33,346 nt of DNA from Balneolaceae bacterium. GTDB lineage: Bacteria > Bacteroidota > Rhodothermia > Balneolales > Balneolaceae. Below the pieces are notes generated by a model. The model searched no databases and was not told the origin of the DNA. It saw only the letters and a program-made list of their open reading frames with translations. The stretch spans positions 1-33,346 of the forward strand of contig SLLL01000164.1 of assembly GCA_007134085.1 (NCBI GenBank), read 5' to 3'. This document shows, one piece after another, positions 16,017-24,407 of the stretch. Every line of letters begins with the position of its first letter. Position 1 is the first letter of the stretch. The position numbers were made by a program, and so were the translations under genes.

Positions 16017-17450
16017 ATGAAAATTATTCACATTACGGCTGAGTGCTATCCGGTTGCAAAAGCAGGCGGTTTAGGGGATGTAGCCGGTGCATTGCCAAAA
16101 TATCTAAACATGGCGGGGGATGAAGCCTCTGTTATTCTGCCACACTACCATAACAAATGGCTTCAGGATGCCGAGACAGAATTACTGCACGAAGGGGATG
16201 CCCCTTTAGGCAGTACATCATTTTATTATCGTGTAAGCCGCTTGAAGAATCCACAACTTGGCTTCGAACTTATACTGATTGACATACCCGGGCGCTTCGA
16301 CAGGCCGGGTGTTTATCTCGATCCATGGTCGGGCTATCCTTATTGGGATGAGAAAGAGCGGTTTTTCAGTTTCCAGATTGCAGCACTGGACTGGATTCAG
16401 GCGCAGGAAAAGAAGCCTGATGTTATTCACAGCCACGACCATCATACATCGCTTGTACCATTTATGCTCACCAAGAGCCACAGGTACGAAAGCATGAAAG
16501 CCATCCCAACGGTTCTTACCATTCATAATGGAGAATATCAGGGCAGATATGATATGGGCAGCTCATCACTGTTGCCGGAATTCGATTTTTTCAATATGGG
16601 TATTCTTGATTGGGACGGAGCGTTTAACTCGCTTGCCGCCGGCATAAAAACTGCGTGGAAAGTAACCACGGTATCGAACGGATATCTTGGCGAACTGAAG
16701 GATTACTGCCACGGGCTTGAGATACTGCTCCGCCAGGAGTCGCCCAAAACATCAGGCATTTTGAATGGAATAGATAATGAAGTGTGGGATCCCGCCACAG
16801 ATAAATATCTTGCTGATAATTATTCACAACGAAATTACAAAGTAGGGAAGGGTGCGAACAAAGCGTTTCTCTGTGATCAATTTAATCTCGATCCTGATAA
16901 ACCGCTTTTCTCATTTATTGGGCGGCTTGTACGTGAAAAGGGTGCCGACCTTATTCCTGACCTCATTAGAGAGTGCAAAGCACAGGGCGTGGAAGCATCA
17001 TTTTTAGTGCTTGGCACGGGCGAACCCTATCTGCATGAAATATTTGAAGATCTGCAGGATAACTACACCGGTTATTTCGATAGCAGGCTGGAGTACAACG
17101 AAGAGCTTGCACATAGAATTTATGCCGGATCAGATTACTTGCTAATGCCTTCACGAGTGGAACCATGCGGGCTGAATCAACTTTACGCCATGCGTTACGG
17201 AACCATTCCTGTTGTTAGAAAAACCGGTGGGCTTGCTGATACTGTAATCGACCGAAGGGAAGAAAATGGCTACGGTTTTGTGTTTGAAAATTTTAACCTT
17301 GATGAAGCAATTACAGCCATAAAACGTGGTGTGGAATTATTCAGTAAAAAGCGGTTATTTGATGCAAACCGACGATATGTTATGGATCTCGACTTTTCCT
17401 GGGTGAAAGCAGCAGAAAACTACAGAACGATGTATAAAACGATGAATTAA
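16017..17450 (+). CDS. glgA: Glycogen/starch synthase, GT5 family
   Basis: The protein has 477 residues and two Rossmann-like halves (GT-B fold). KAGGLGDVAG at 15-24 carries the Lys-X-Gly-Gly motif that binds the ADP-glucose phosphate. SRVEPCGLNQ at 379-388 holds the conserved Glu382 of the C-terminal nucleotide-sugar site, followed by KTGGLADTV (402-410). The enzyme transfers glucose from ADP-glucose to alpha-1,4-glucan ends in the cytoplasm. glgC, which makes ADP-glucose, starts 15 bp downstream. No Shine-Dalgarno is apparent before the ATG; the start is placed by the conserved beginning MKIIHITAECYPVAKAGG. No branching enzyme or phosphorylase gene is in the window. Confidence 0.95.
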   Translation: MKIIHITAECYPVAKAGGLGDVAGALPKYLNMAGDEASVILPHYHNKWLQDAETELLHEGDAPLGSTSFYYRVSRLKNPQLGFELILIDIPGRFDRPGVYLDPWSGYPYWDEKERFFSFQIAALDWIQAQEKKPDVIHSHDHHTSLVPFMLTKSHRYESMKAIPTVLTIHNGEYQGRYDMGSSSLLPEFDFFNMGILDWDGAFNSLAAGIKTAWKVTTVSNGYLGELKDYCHGLEILLRQESPKTSGILNGIDNEVWDPATDKYLADNYSQRNYKVGKGANKAFLCDQFNLDPDKPLFSFIGRLVREKGADLIPDLIRECKAQGVEASFLVLGTGEPYLHEIFEDLQDNYTGYFDSRLEYNEELAHRIYAGSDYLLMPSRVEPCGLNQLYAMRYGTIPVVRKTGGLADTVIDRREENGYGFVFENFNLDEAITAIKRGVELFSKKRLFDANRRYVMDLDFSWVKAAENYRTMYKTMN

Positions 17451-17465
17451 AAGAGGACTAATATC

Positions 17466-18740
17466 ATGGAAGACTCAACAATTGCGATTATTCTGGGTGG
17501 TGGCAGAGGTACCCGTCTCGACCCATTAACCCGCCACAGAAGTAAACCGGCTGTTCCCGTAGCAGGAAAATACAGGCTTGTGGATATTCCCATTTCAAAC
17601 TGCCTGAATTCGCGAATAAGAAAAATATTTGTGCTTACTCAGTTCAACTCAGCTTCTCTGAACAGGCACATCAAAAACACCTACAATTTTGACCTTTTTT
17701 CGCATGGATTTGTAGATATACTTGCTGCTGAGCAAACCCCGAAAAGCCAGAGTTGGTTTCAGGGTACGGCTGATGCCGTAAGGCAGTCGCTGCATCATAT
17801 GTCGAACTACGATTATACACATGTGCTGGTTCTCTCCGGCGATCAGCTCTATCAGATGGATTACCGAAAGCTGCTTAAGGTTCACGAGCGCGATAATGCA
17901 GACCTAACGGTTGCAACTATTCCGGTAAATGCGGAAGATGCTACCGGATTCGGAATTATGAAAACCAATGAAGACGGAACCATCGAGAGTTTTGTTGAGA
18001 AGCCATCGAAAGAAGAGCTTTCTAACTGGTCATCAGAAGTTTCGGATGAGATGAAAGCCCAGGGCAGAAATTATCTTGCCTCGATGGGTATCTATGTGTT
18101 CAGCAAAGATATATTACTGCGCTTGTTCAAAGAAAACCCGGATGCTACTGATTTTGGCAAAGAGATTATACCCAAAGCGATAGATGAGGGAAGCAAGGTT
18201 TCCAGTTATGCGTTCAGCGGATATTGGGAAGATATAGGGACGATCAGTTCTTTCTTCGAGTCGAATTTAAATTTATGCGAAACAATTCCGGAGTTTAATC
18301 TTTATGATAATGAACAGATTATCTATACCCGCGCGCGATATCTGCCGGCTTCTAAATTAGCAGGTACTAATCTTGAGCGCACACTGATTGCTGAGGGCTG
18401 TATCATCGAAGCGAGCCGGATAGAACGGTCGGTGATCGGTATCCGATCGCGGATTGGCAAAGGCACAACCATTGAATCGGCAATTGTGATGGGAAATGAC
18501 CATTTTGCAACGCAGGAAGATTTCGACCTTCAGTCGAGCGAGCGCCCGTTGATGGGTATCGGGCAGCGTTGTTACATCAGTAATGCCATCATCGACAAAA
18601 ATGTGAGAATCGGTAATGATGTGAAAATTACCGGTGGTTCACATATGGAAGATGGTGAGTATGAAAAACACTCGGTTGTAGACGGGCTTGTGATAATCCA
18701 AAAAGGAGCTATTATTCCTGATGGATACACGATCATTTAA
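17466..18740 (+). CDS. glgC: Glucose-1-phosphate adenylyltransferase (ADP-glucose pyrophosphorylase)
   Basis: The 424-residue nucleotidyltransferase begins IAIILGGGRGTRLDPLT, the nucleotide-binding loop, followed by RSKPAVPVAGKYRLVDIPIS with the conserved Lys. It has GTADAVRQ for the nucleotide site, a FVEKP segment (about 177-181), and a C-terminal left-handed beta-helix region with Ile-rich hexapeptide repeats ending IPDGYTII. It converts ATP and glucose-1-phosphate to ADP-glucose, the regulated step of glycogen synthesis. AGAGGA at 17452-17457, 8 bases before the ATG, is one of the few clear Shine-Dalgarno sites in the window. It is second in the glgA-glgC operon and ends at a strong terminator. 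Confidence 0.96.
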   Translation: MEDSTIAIILGGGRGTRLDPLTRHRSKPAVPVAGKYRLVDIPISNCLNSRIRKIFVLTQFNSASLNRHIKNTYNFDLFSHGFVDILAAEQTPKSQSWFQGTADAVRQSLHHMSNYDYTHVLVLSGDQLYQMDYRKLLKVHERDNADLTVATIPVNAEDATGFGIMKTNEDGTIESFVEKPSKEELSNWSSEVSDEMKAQGRNYLASMGIYVFSKDILLRLFKENPDATDFGKEIIPKAIDEGSKVSSYAFSGYWEDIGTISSFFESNLNLCETIPEFNLYDNEQIIYTRARYLPASKLAGTNLERTLIAEGCIIEASRIERSVIGIRSRIGKGTTIESAIVMGNDHFATQEDFDLQSSERPLMGIGQRCYISNAIIDKNVRIGNDVKITGGSHMEDGEYEKHSVVDGLVIIQKGAIIPDGYTII

Positions 18741-18760
18741 CAGTGATCAAAGGACAAAAG

Positions 18761-18794
18761 AAAAGCCGCTCTGACTGTTCAGGGCGGCTTTTTT
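18761..18794. terminator. Bidirectional Rho-independent terminator between glgC and sucD
   Basis: A 14-bp stem (one G-T pair) forms between AAAAGCCGCTCTGA at 18761-18774 and TCAGGGCGGCTTTT at 18779-18792, with loop CTGT. Runs of T follow on the + strand, and A-runs before it give a T-run on the - strand. It can end glgC and convergent sucD transcripts. Confidence 0.92.
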
Positions 18795-18818
18795 AATGGA
18801 ATTGATTTGGGACAATCT

Positions 18819-19685
18819 TTACAGAATTCCCTTTAGGGTAACTCCAATTTCAGCAGGACTTTCTGCAACTGTTACCCCGGCTTCTTTAAGGGCTTTCTTC
18901 TTGTCAGCCGCTGTTCCCTGTCCACCGGAGATAATTGCACCGGCGTGGCCCATTCGGCGTCCCGGAGGTGCAGTGCTTCCGGCAATAAATGCAACTACAG
19001 GCTTGTTTACATGCTTTTTGATGTAAGCTGCAGCCTCCTCCTCAGCAGAGCCGCCAATCTCGCCGATTAGCACAATGGCTTCGGTATCAGGGTCTTCGTT
19101 GAAAAGCTTTACTGCATCGGTGTGGGTTGTGCCAATTACAGGGTCGCCACCAATGCCAATAGCAGTGCTCTGGCCGAGCCCTATTTTTGTGAGCTGATCA
19201 ACCGCTTCGTAGGTAAGAGTACCTGAACGGGAAATGAGCCCGATATTTCCCGGAGAGAAGATCATCGCCGGCATAATGCCAACTTTAGCCTCATCCGGAG
19301 TAATTACACCCGGACAGTTTGGCCCAATTAGTGTAGCTCCATGGCTTACACAAACCTGTTTGGCTTTAACCATATCCTGTACGGGAATCCCCTCGGTGAT
19401 ACAGATAATCACTTCGATGCCTGATATTGCAGATTCAATGATGGCATCCGCAGCAAACGCAGGGGGCACAAAAATAACGGAGGTATTTGCTCCCTCTTTT
19501 TCAACGGCATCGGCTACAGTGTTAAAAACGGGCTTATCAAGATGCTTTTGGCCGCCTTTACCCGGCGTTACACCACCAACTACATTTGTTCCGTACTCTA
19601 TCATTTGGCCGGCGTGAAAGGTGCCCTCACTGCCGGTAAATCCTTGTACAATTAAACGTGTGTTCTTACCAACTAATACACTCAT
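18819..19685 (-). CDS. sucD: Succinyl-CoA synthetase (ADP-forming) alpha subunit
   Basis: The protein has 288 residues. [11 protein letters not shown] at 14-24 is the CoA-binding Rossmann motif, and [14 protein letters not shown] holds His247, the phosphorylated catalytic residue (His246 in E. coli). With the beta subunit it makes ATP or GTP from succinyl-CoA in the citric acid cycle. The beta-subunit gene sucC is not adjacent here, unlike the sucCD order of E. coli. A good sigma70-like promoter lies just upstream (19732-19760). Confidence 0.97.
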   Translation of the reverse strand: MSVLVGKNTRLIVQGFTGSEGTFHAGQMIEYGTNVVGGVTPGKGGQKHLDKPVFNTVADAVEKEGANTSVIFVPPAFAADAIIESAISGIEVIICITEGIPVQDMVKAKQVCVSHGATLIGPNCPGVITPDEAKVGIMPAMIFSPGNIGLISRSGTLTYEAVDQLTKIGLGQSTAIGIGGDPVIGTTHTDAVKLFNEDPDTEAIVLIGEIGGSAEEEAAAYIKKHVNKPVVAFIAGSTAPPGRRMGHAGAIISGGQGTAADKKKALKEAGVTVAESPAEIGVTLKGIL

Positions 19686-19731
19686 GAATCAGGTTAATTA
19701 TTTGAATTAATTTTTTTGTTTGAATCTTGTA

Positions 19732-19760
19732 AATATACCATCATTGGCTTTGATTGCCAA
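19732..19760 (-). promoter_or_regulatory. sucD promoter with overlapping inverted repeats
   Basis: On the minus strand TTGGCA (19760-19755), a 17-base spacer and TATATT (19737-19732), preceded by TG, fit a sigma70 promoter with an extended -10. Transcription would start about 40 bases before the ATG. TTGGC-N7-GCCAA (19744-19760) and GCTTTG-N5-CAAAGC (19747-19763) overlap the -35 and upstream spacer, a plausible operator. Confidence 0.6.
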
Positions 19761-19837
19761 AGCAGTGATTGGGTAATAATGGGTAAAATGTTGGGCAGCT
19801 GAGTGGTATCGAGCTTAGATAGTGAGGTTGATTTGGA

Positions 19838-19899
19838 TTGCCACAGAAGCAAAGATTTTCTTTTAGGGAATTCCGTGTTTTTGCGTGCTTCCGTGGCAA
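19838..19899. repeat. Extragenic inverted repeat, TTGCCAC...GTGGCAA family, copy 2
   Basis: TTGCCACAGAAGCA (19838-19851) and TGCTTCCGTGGCAA (19886-19899) are 14-base inverted ends with one mismatch. The right half matches copy 1 at 279-338. It lies between the sucD promoter and dnaG, ending 78 bp before the dnaG start. Confidence 0.8.
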
Positions 19900-19977
19900 A
19901 ATTAAATGGTCCACATTTCTCCCCAATTTAATCCAAACCTCTTTGTTGCACTCTCTGCTTTTCGTTATCATTTCAGT

Positions 19978-21978
19978 ATGATTACGGACGATAAAAAAGA
20001 AGAAATACGCATGGCCGCCGACATCGTTGAGGTGGTTGGTGATTACGTGAAACTCAAAAAGTCAGGGAGTGGATTTACCGGCCTCTGTCCGTTTCATAAT
20101 GAGAAAACACCATCTTTTCATGTAACGCCCAAACTGGGTATTTACAAATGTTTTGGCTGTGGTGAGAGCGGTGATGTGTTCAGTTTTGTGATGGCTCAGG
20201 AGGGAATCAGCTTTCCGGAGTCGCTGCGTACACTGGCCGATCGATATGGCATCGACATCCCCGATGAACACGTAGAGGGCGAAGATGAGCGCACCCGCCA
20301 GCGGGAGGGAATCTTCCATGCATTAAAATTTGCCGGGCTCTTTTTTTACCGCCAGTTGCTGGAAGCTGATGAAGCAGAAAAAGCCCGCAACTATCTCGAA
20401 AAGCGGGGCTACGATAAAAAAATATGGCGGACATTTGGCCTTGGTTATGCACCTCAACATGATGCGCTACTGAAAGCTGCACAGAAAGAGGGCATCGGGG
20501 AGGAGTACCTTGCTGGCGCAGACCTCATCAAACCGAGTACCCGCGGGGATGGATATTACGACACATTTCGAGACCGGCTGATGTTCCCGATTTTTAATCC
20601 ATCAGGCAAAGTCATTGCATTTGCAGGCCGTATTCTGAATGAGAATAAAAAAACGGCAAAGTACATTAACTCTGCGCAGACGCTGGTTTACAATAAAAGT
20701 GAGGTGGTTTATGGTGTAAACTTTGCCAGGAATGAAATCCGAAAAGAGGAAGAGGTGATTCTGGTTGAGGGTTATACGGATGTAATTTCCATGAACCAGC
20801 ACGAGGTTAAAAATGTGGTTGCGTCAAGCGGTACATCACTAACGGCGGGGCAAATTAACATTCTTCAGCGATACGGCAACCGGATTATTATGATTTATGA
20901 TGCCGATTCTGCCGGCCAGACTGCCATGGTACGCGGTATGGACATTGCCCTTGAGCAGGGCATGGATGTAAAACTGATGGAGCTGCCGGAAGGCGAAGAC
21001 CCCGATTCCTTTATCAAACAGTTTGGAAAAGAGTCGTTTCTGGATCTAAAGAAAAAAACTGCTGAAGACTTTGTAACCTTCATTATCCAGAAGGCGGAGA
21101 AAGAGGGAAAAATGGAGAGCCCGGCTGATCGCTCATCAACCATTAAACAGATTCTCGAAAGTATTGCGCTGATCCCCGGCGAGCTGGACAGGCAGGTATA
21201 TGTGCAGCATCTGCATCAAAAAACACAAGTGTACAGAAAGGGTAGCGACAGAGAGCTGTTTCAGCAACTCGGACTGATTTTGAGTGAACGGAAGCGTCAG
21301 GAGGCATTTCGCAGCAGGAGGGCAACTCAGCCACCACAGGCTCCACCGGCCGGCTCCATACCTGTAGGTGATTACTATGATGGTGATGAACGGCGTGAGG
21401 CAAACATCAAACCGGTAAAAAAGAAGCCACATTATGAGAAAGAGGTGATTCGGCTTCTGCTGCAATATGGTGAAAAAATGAGGGAGTTTATAGGGCAAAA
21501 TATTGGAAAAGATCACTTTGAAGATGATGATATCCGATCGTTTTTTATCGATATCATGGAGAGGCACCAAAAGGGCGAAGAGGCCTTGAAAGAGCATTAC
21601 ATAAACCGTGAAGCTCCATTTCCAACCCTGCTTGGTGATGTGCTTCTTGAGCGGTATTCAGTTAGTGAAGGCCTTGCAAAGCGTGTTGGTGGCGAGTACA
21701 GGCGTGATAAAAATCCGGTTCGCACAGCAAAATCGTGCATGAAGTCTCTACGGCTTACGTTTTGTGAAAGAAAACGGCAGGAGGTTACGGAGAAGCTCAA
21801 GACAGCCGAACAGGGCCAAAAAATTAAACTGATTGAGTTGCTCACCAAACTTCAAAAAGAGATATCCAGAATGGAGCAAATGTCGTCCGATGAACTTTTT
21901 GATGATCCTGAGTTTGCCAGAGATGAACCGCAGTTGGGGACGAAAACGTTTGAGTATAAGATGAAGGGGAAAGACTGA
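19978..21978 (+). CDS. dnaG: DNA primase (DnaG)
   Basis: DnaG makes the RNA primers of DNA replication. The 666-residue protein has an N-terminal CHC2 zinc finger with Cys37, His40, Cys58 and Cys61 (LCPFHNEKTPSF ... YKCFGCGESGD). The TOPRIM core has Glu264 in VEGYTDV and Asp308/Asp310 in YDADSAG, which bind catalytic metals. A C-terminal helical region of about 200 residues would contact the DnaB helicase. The frame extends upstream to an ATG at 19906, but the ATG at 19978 is chosen because the protein then opens MITDDKKEEIRMAADIV as primases do and the 24 extra residues have no family counterpart. rpsU and rpoD, its partners in the E. coli operon, are absent. Confidence 0.97.
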   Translation: MITDDKKEEIRMAADIVEVVGDYVKLKKSGSGFTGLCPFHNEKTPSFHVTPKLGIYKCFGCGESGDVFSFVMAQEGISFPESLRTLADRYGIDIPDEHVEGEDERTRQREGIFHALKFAGLFFYRQLLEADEAEKARNYLEKRGYDKKIWRTFGLGYAPQHDALLKAAQKEGIGEEYLAGADLIKPSTRGDGYYDTFRDRLMFPIFNPSGKVIAFAGRILNENKKTAKYINSAQTLVYNKSEVVYGVNFARNEIRKEEEVILVEGYTDVISMNQHEVKNVVASSGTSLTAGQINILQRYGNRIIMIYDADSAGQTAMVRGMDIALEQGMDVKLMELPEGEDPDSFIKQFGKESFLDLKKKTAEDFVTFIIQKAEKEGKMESPADRSSTIKQILESIALIPGELDRQVYVQHLHQKTQVYRKGSDRELFQQLGLILSERKRQEAFRSRRATQPPQAPPAGSIPVGDYYDGDERREANIKPVKKKPHYEKEVIRLLLQYGEKMREFIGQNIGKDHFEDDDIRSFFIDIMERHQKGEEALKEHYINREAPFPTLLGDVLLERYSVSEGLAKRVGGEYRRDKNPVRTAKSCMKSLRLTFCERKRQEVTEKLKTAEQGQKIKLIELLTKLQKEISRMEQMSSDELFDDPEFARDEPQLGTKTFEYKMKGKD

Positions 21979-22011
21979 GGTTGAGTTTGAGGATGAGGTT
22001 AAGGTTGAGTG
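21976..22011 (+). repeat. Six tandem TGAGGT-like hexamers starting at the dnaG stop codon
   Basis: Reading from the TGA stop: TGAGGT TGAGTT TGAGGA TGAGGT TAAGGT TGAGTG. The unit is six bases, so every copy keeps a TGA or TAA in the dnaG frame. It looks like a microsatellite-like expansion in the 3' flank. Confidence 0.75.
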
Positions 22012-22124
22012 GGGCTTAGTTGAAGTACGAATGTTTGAATCTAATATCAGTTTCTTGAAAAGCTCTTAAAGTATTGTATAGCAGTAAGTAATAATATCGA
22101 TATAAAATAATATTACATGATAGT

Positions 22125-22931
22125 ATGAGTAAAGATTTAGAAATTGCGAGGATTGCGGCGCGTGAAGGGGTTCGGGTTATCAAAGAGTATCGGAAGGATG
22201 GGATTACTGTTCAGGAGAAGGGTTTTCATGACCTTGTTACGGATGCCGATCTTGCAGCTGAAAAGGCTATTCTTGCTGTGATCAGGGAGAACTTTCCTGA
22301 TGATGATATTCTGGCGGAAGAATCTGCCGATTATGATTCCCTGAGTGAAAAGCGAACCTGGATAATCGATCCCATCGATGGTACTACCAACTTTGCGCAC
22401 GATTTTCCCATCTACTGCGTATCGGTGGCATTATGGGAAAAGAGAGAGCCAATGGTAGGAGTTGTGATTGAAGTAAACCGTGATGAAGAGTTTACAGCCA
22501 CAGCCGGTGGCGGAGCTTTTCTGAATGGTAAAAAGATTGAAGTATCAACCACTTCAGTTCCAAGAAATGGATTTATAGCTACCGGTTTTCCGTATAATGA
22601 CCTTTCGTTGGTTGACCCCTACCTACGCCTTTTCCGTGTTTTGATGGAAGAGCTGCAAGGCATCCGCAGGCCGGGGGCAGCATCGTATGATCTATGCAAT
22701 GTTGCATGCGGGCGGTTTGATGGATTCTATGAGTACTCATTGCACATTTGGGATTTGGCTGCTGCTGCATTGATTATCCGTGAAGCAGGCGGAATAGTTA
22801 CCGATTGGAACGGCGAGCAAGGTTGGCCCTTCGGGCAACGTGTGATTGCGGGAAATGAATATTTTCATGCGTATCTGCTGGACAAGATTCAGGAGTATAT
22901 ACCGGAAGAATCGCGCAAAAATGTGGGTTAA
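22125..22931 (+). CDS. suhB: Inositol-1-monophosphatase family protein (SuhB type)
   Basis: The protein has 268 residues with the full IMPase signature: Asp40 and Asp42 in VTDADLAAE, AEES with Glu65/66, IDPIDGTTNFAH with Asp82 and Asp85, and a distal WDLAAAALIIREAGG with Asp210, all metal ligands. The family dephosphorylates myo-inositol-1-phosphate and related sugars; in enterobacteria SuhB also joins the rRNA antitermination complex. Substrate cannot be fixed by eye, though this copy is closer to classical IMPase than the one at 9906. It follows dnaG after 146 bp and precedes the LKR-domain gene by 91 bp, on the same strand. Confidence 0.9.
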   Translation: MSKDLEIARIAAREGVRVIKEYRKDGITVQEKGFHDLVTDADLAAEKAILAVIRENFPDDDILAEESADYDSLSEKRTWIIDPIDGTTNFAHDFPIYCVSVALWEKREPMVGVVIEVNRDEEFTATAGGGAFLNGKKIEVSTTSVPRNGFIATGFPYNDLSLVDPYLRLFRVLMEELQGIRRPGAASYDLCNVACGRFDGFYEYSLHIWDLAAAALIIREAGGIVTDWNGEQGWPFGQRVIAGNEYFHAYLLDKIQEYIPEESRKNVG

Positions 22932-23022
22932 AATCCTGAAATTGTGATGAATTAAATAGCCTCTGACCAGTGCGTTGAATTATGGCGTAACACATCAAAA
23001 GTTTTAAAATTAGTTTTAGAAA

Positions 23023-24312
23023 ATGAACAGAATAGGCGTCAGGCACGAAGATAAGTACACGCTGGAAAGAAGAACGCCGCTGGTACCTTCAGACGTGAAA
23101 GATCTGACAAAAAATGGAATAGAAATTCACATTGAAAGTTCAGAAAAAAGAATTTTTGAGGATGAAGATTTTTCCAAAGCCGGAGCTATCGTTTCCGATA
23201 GCCTTGATGATTGTGACGTAATTTTGGGCGTGAAAGAGATGCCTGTAAACTACTTTGTTAAGGATAAAACCTATCTTTTTTTCTCGCATGTGATTAAAGG
23301 ACAACCCTACAATATGCCGATGCTCCGAAACCTGATAAATGCCGGCAGCACACTCATTGACTATGAAAAAATTGAAGATGAGTCCGGAAGGCGGCTTATC
23401 TTTTTCGGGAGATATGCCGGGTTAGCAGGAATGATCAACACACTCTGGGCTGCCGGCCAGCGATTTGCGGTTCTGGGTATAGATCATCCATTCTCGCGTC
23501 TTAAGCAGGCGTACCGCTACAGCTCACTTGCTGAAGCTAAAAGCGACATCGAAGAATCCGCAAAACATCTACAAGAAAAAAGGTTGCCGGAAGGTGGGAA
23601 CCCTTTGGTAATAGCTATCACAGGTGATGGTAATGTATCGCAAGGCGCACTGGAAATTGCTGAACTGCTGCAAGGAAATTCGATTTCAACGGAAGAGTTG
23701 TTGAGAAGAGATACATTCGATTCCAATCCGGTTCAAATTGTTAATATTACCCCCGGTGATTATCTCACTCATATTAACGGAAAAGAGTTTGACCTTGCCG
23801 ATTACATAGCCAATCCCGGGCAATACAGATCATCCATTGAAGAGTTACTGCCGCATATCGACATATTTGTGAATGGCATCTATTGGGATGAACGCTATCC
23901 TAAGCTCATTAAAAAAGAATGGCTGACACAACAAACCCAGGCTGGTGAACTTAAGCTTAAAGTGATCGGCGATATAACCTGTGATGTGCATGGCTCAGTA
24001 GAGTGTACCGAAAAAGCTACCGAGATTGAAGATCCTGTTTTTGTGTACAATCCTTCTGATGATAGTTTTGAGATGGGCTTCAACGGTTATGGCATCGCTG
24101 TTATGGCGGTGGATATTCTGCCAAGCGAACTCCCAAGAGAGGCATCTGAGCACTTTAGTTCTGCACTCAAACCCTATATCTCTGCTCTTGCAAGTGCCGA
24201 TTTCAGTCGGGGTTTCAGCAAACTTGAGCTGCCTTCACCATTGAAAAAAGCAGTTATTGTACATAAAGGAAAACTCACATCTCAGTACAAATATATCGAA
24301 GAGTTTCTTTAG
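23023..24312 (+). CDS. Stand-alone lysine-2-oxoglutarate reductase (LKR) domain protein
   Basis: The 429 residues match the N-terminal LKR half of the eukaryotic bifunctional enzyme AASS. An AlaDH/PNT-like N-terminus (RHEDKYTLERRTPLVPSDV) is followed by VILGVKEMP, FFSHVIKGQPYNMPML (87-102), LIDYEKI, FFGRYAGLAGMINTLWA, the nucleotide loop ITGDGNVSQGALEI (199-212), NGIYWDERYPKL, and an SVECTEKATEIEDPVFVYNP segment near the end. LKR joins lysine and 2-oxoglutarate to saccharopine with NAD(P)H. The saccharopine-dehydrogenase half is missing and is not encoded next door, so a partner gene elsewhere, or another oxo-acid substrate, must be considered. The match is from recalled family sequence. Confidence 0.8.
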   Translation: MNRIGVRHEDKYTLERRTPLVPSDVKDLTKNGIEIHIESSEKRIFEDEDFSKAGAIVSDSLDDCDVILGVKEMPVNYFVKDKTYLFFSHVIKGQPYNMPMLRNLINAGSTLIDYEKIEDESGRRLIFFGRYAGLAGMINTLWAAGQRFAVLGIDHPFSRLKQAYRYSSLAEAKSDIEESAKHLQEKRLPEGGNPLVIAITGDGNVSQGALEIAELLQGNSISTEELLRRDTFDSNPVQIVNITPGDYLTHINGKEFDLADYIANPGQYRSSIEELLPHIDIFVNGIYWDERYPKLIKKEWLTQQTQAGELKLKVIGDITCDVHGSVECTEKATEIEDPVFVYNPSDDSFEMGFNGYGIAVMAVDILPSELPREASEHFSSALKPYISALASADFSRGFSKLELPSPLKKAVIVHKGKLTSQYKYIEEFL

Positions 24313-24339
24313 GGAACCACGTATTTCCAATTTTAACTA

Positions 24340-24381
24340 TTGATCGGCGTTAGATCTTTATTTAGATTTATTCTAAATAAA
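24340..24381 (+). promoter_or_regulatory. futA promoter with perfect 25-bp palindromic operator
   Basis: TTTATTTAGA (24357-24366) and TCTAAATAAA (24372-24381) are perfect 10-base inverted arms around TTTAT. A moderate promoter, TTGATC (24340-24345), 17-base spacer, TAGATT (24363-24368), is overlapped at its -10 and predicted start by the palindrome. This is the layout of a repressor site. A metal-responsive repressor (Fur or DtxR family) is inferred from the iron gene downstream. Confidence 0.6.
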
Positions 24382-24407
24382 ATATTTTACTAAAACTGCT
24401 CTCCACT

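Noticed and set aside
19906-19977. Upstream ATG extending dnaG by 24 residues
   Set aside because: The extension has no primase similarity and begins just after a repeat; the ATG at 19978 gives the normal primase N-terminus.
21136-21597. Long antisense frame inside dnaG, and similar frames inside tex, argD, icmF and others
   Set aside because: They lie wholly opposite well-supported genes, and their products show no family features.
21976-22011. CRISPR-like repeats after dnaG
   Set aside because: The repeats are adjacent hexamers without spacers, and no cas gene is present.
9906-22931. The two IMPase-family genes as recent duplicates
   Set aside because: Their sequences differ widely outside the metal motifs and they fall in different subfamilies (HisN-like and SuhB-like).
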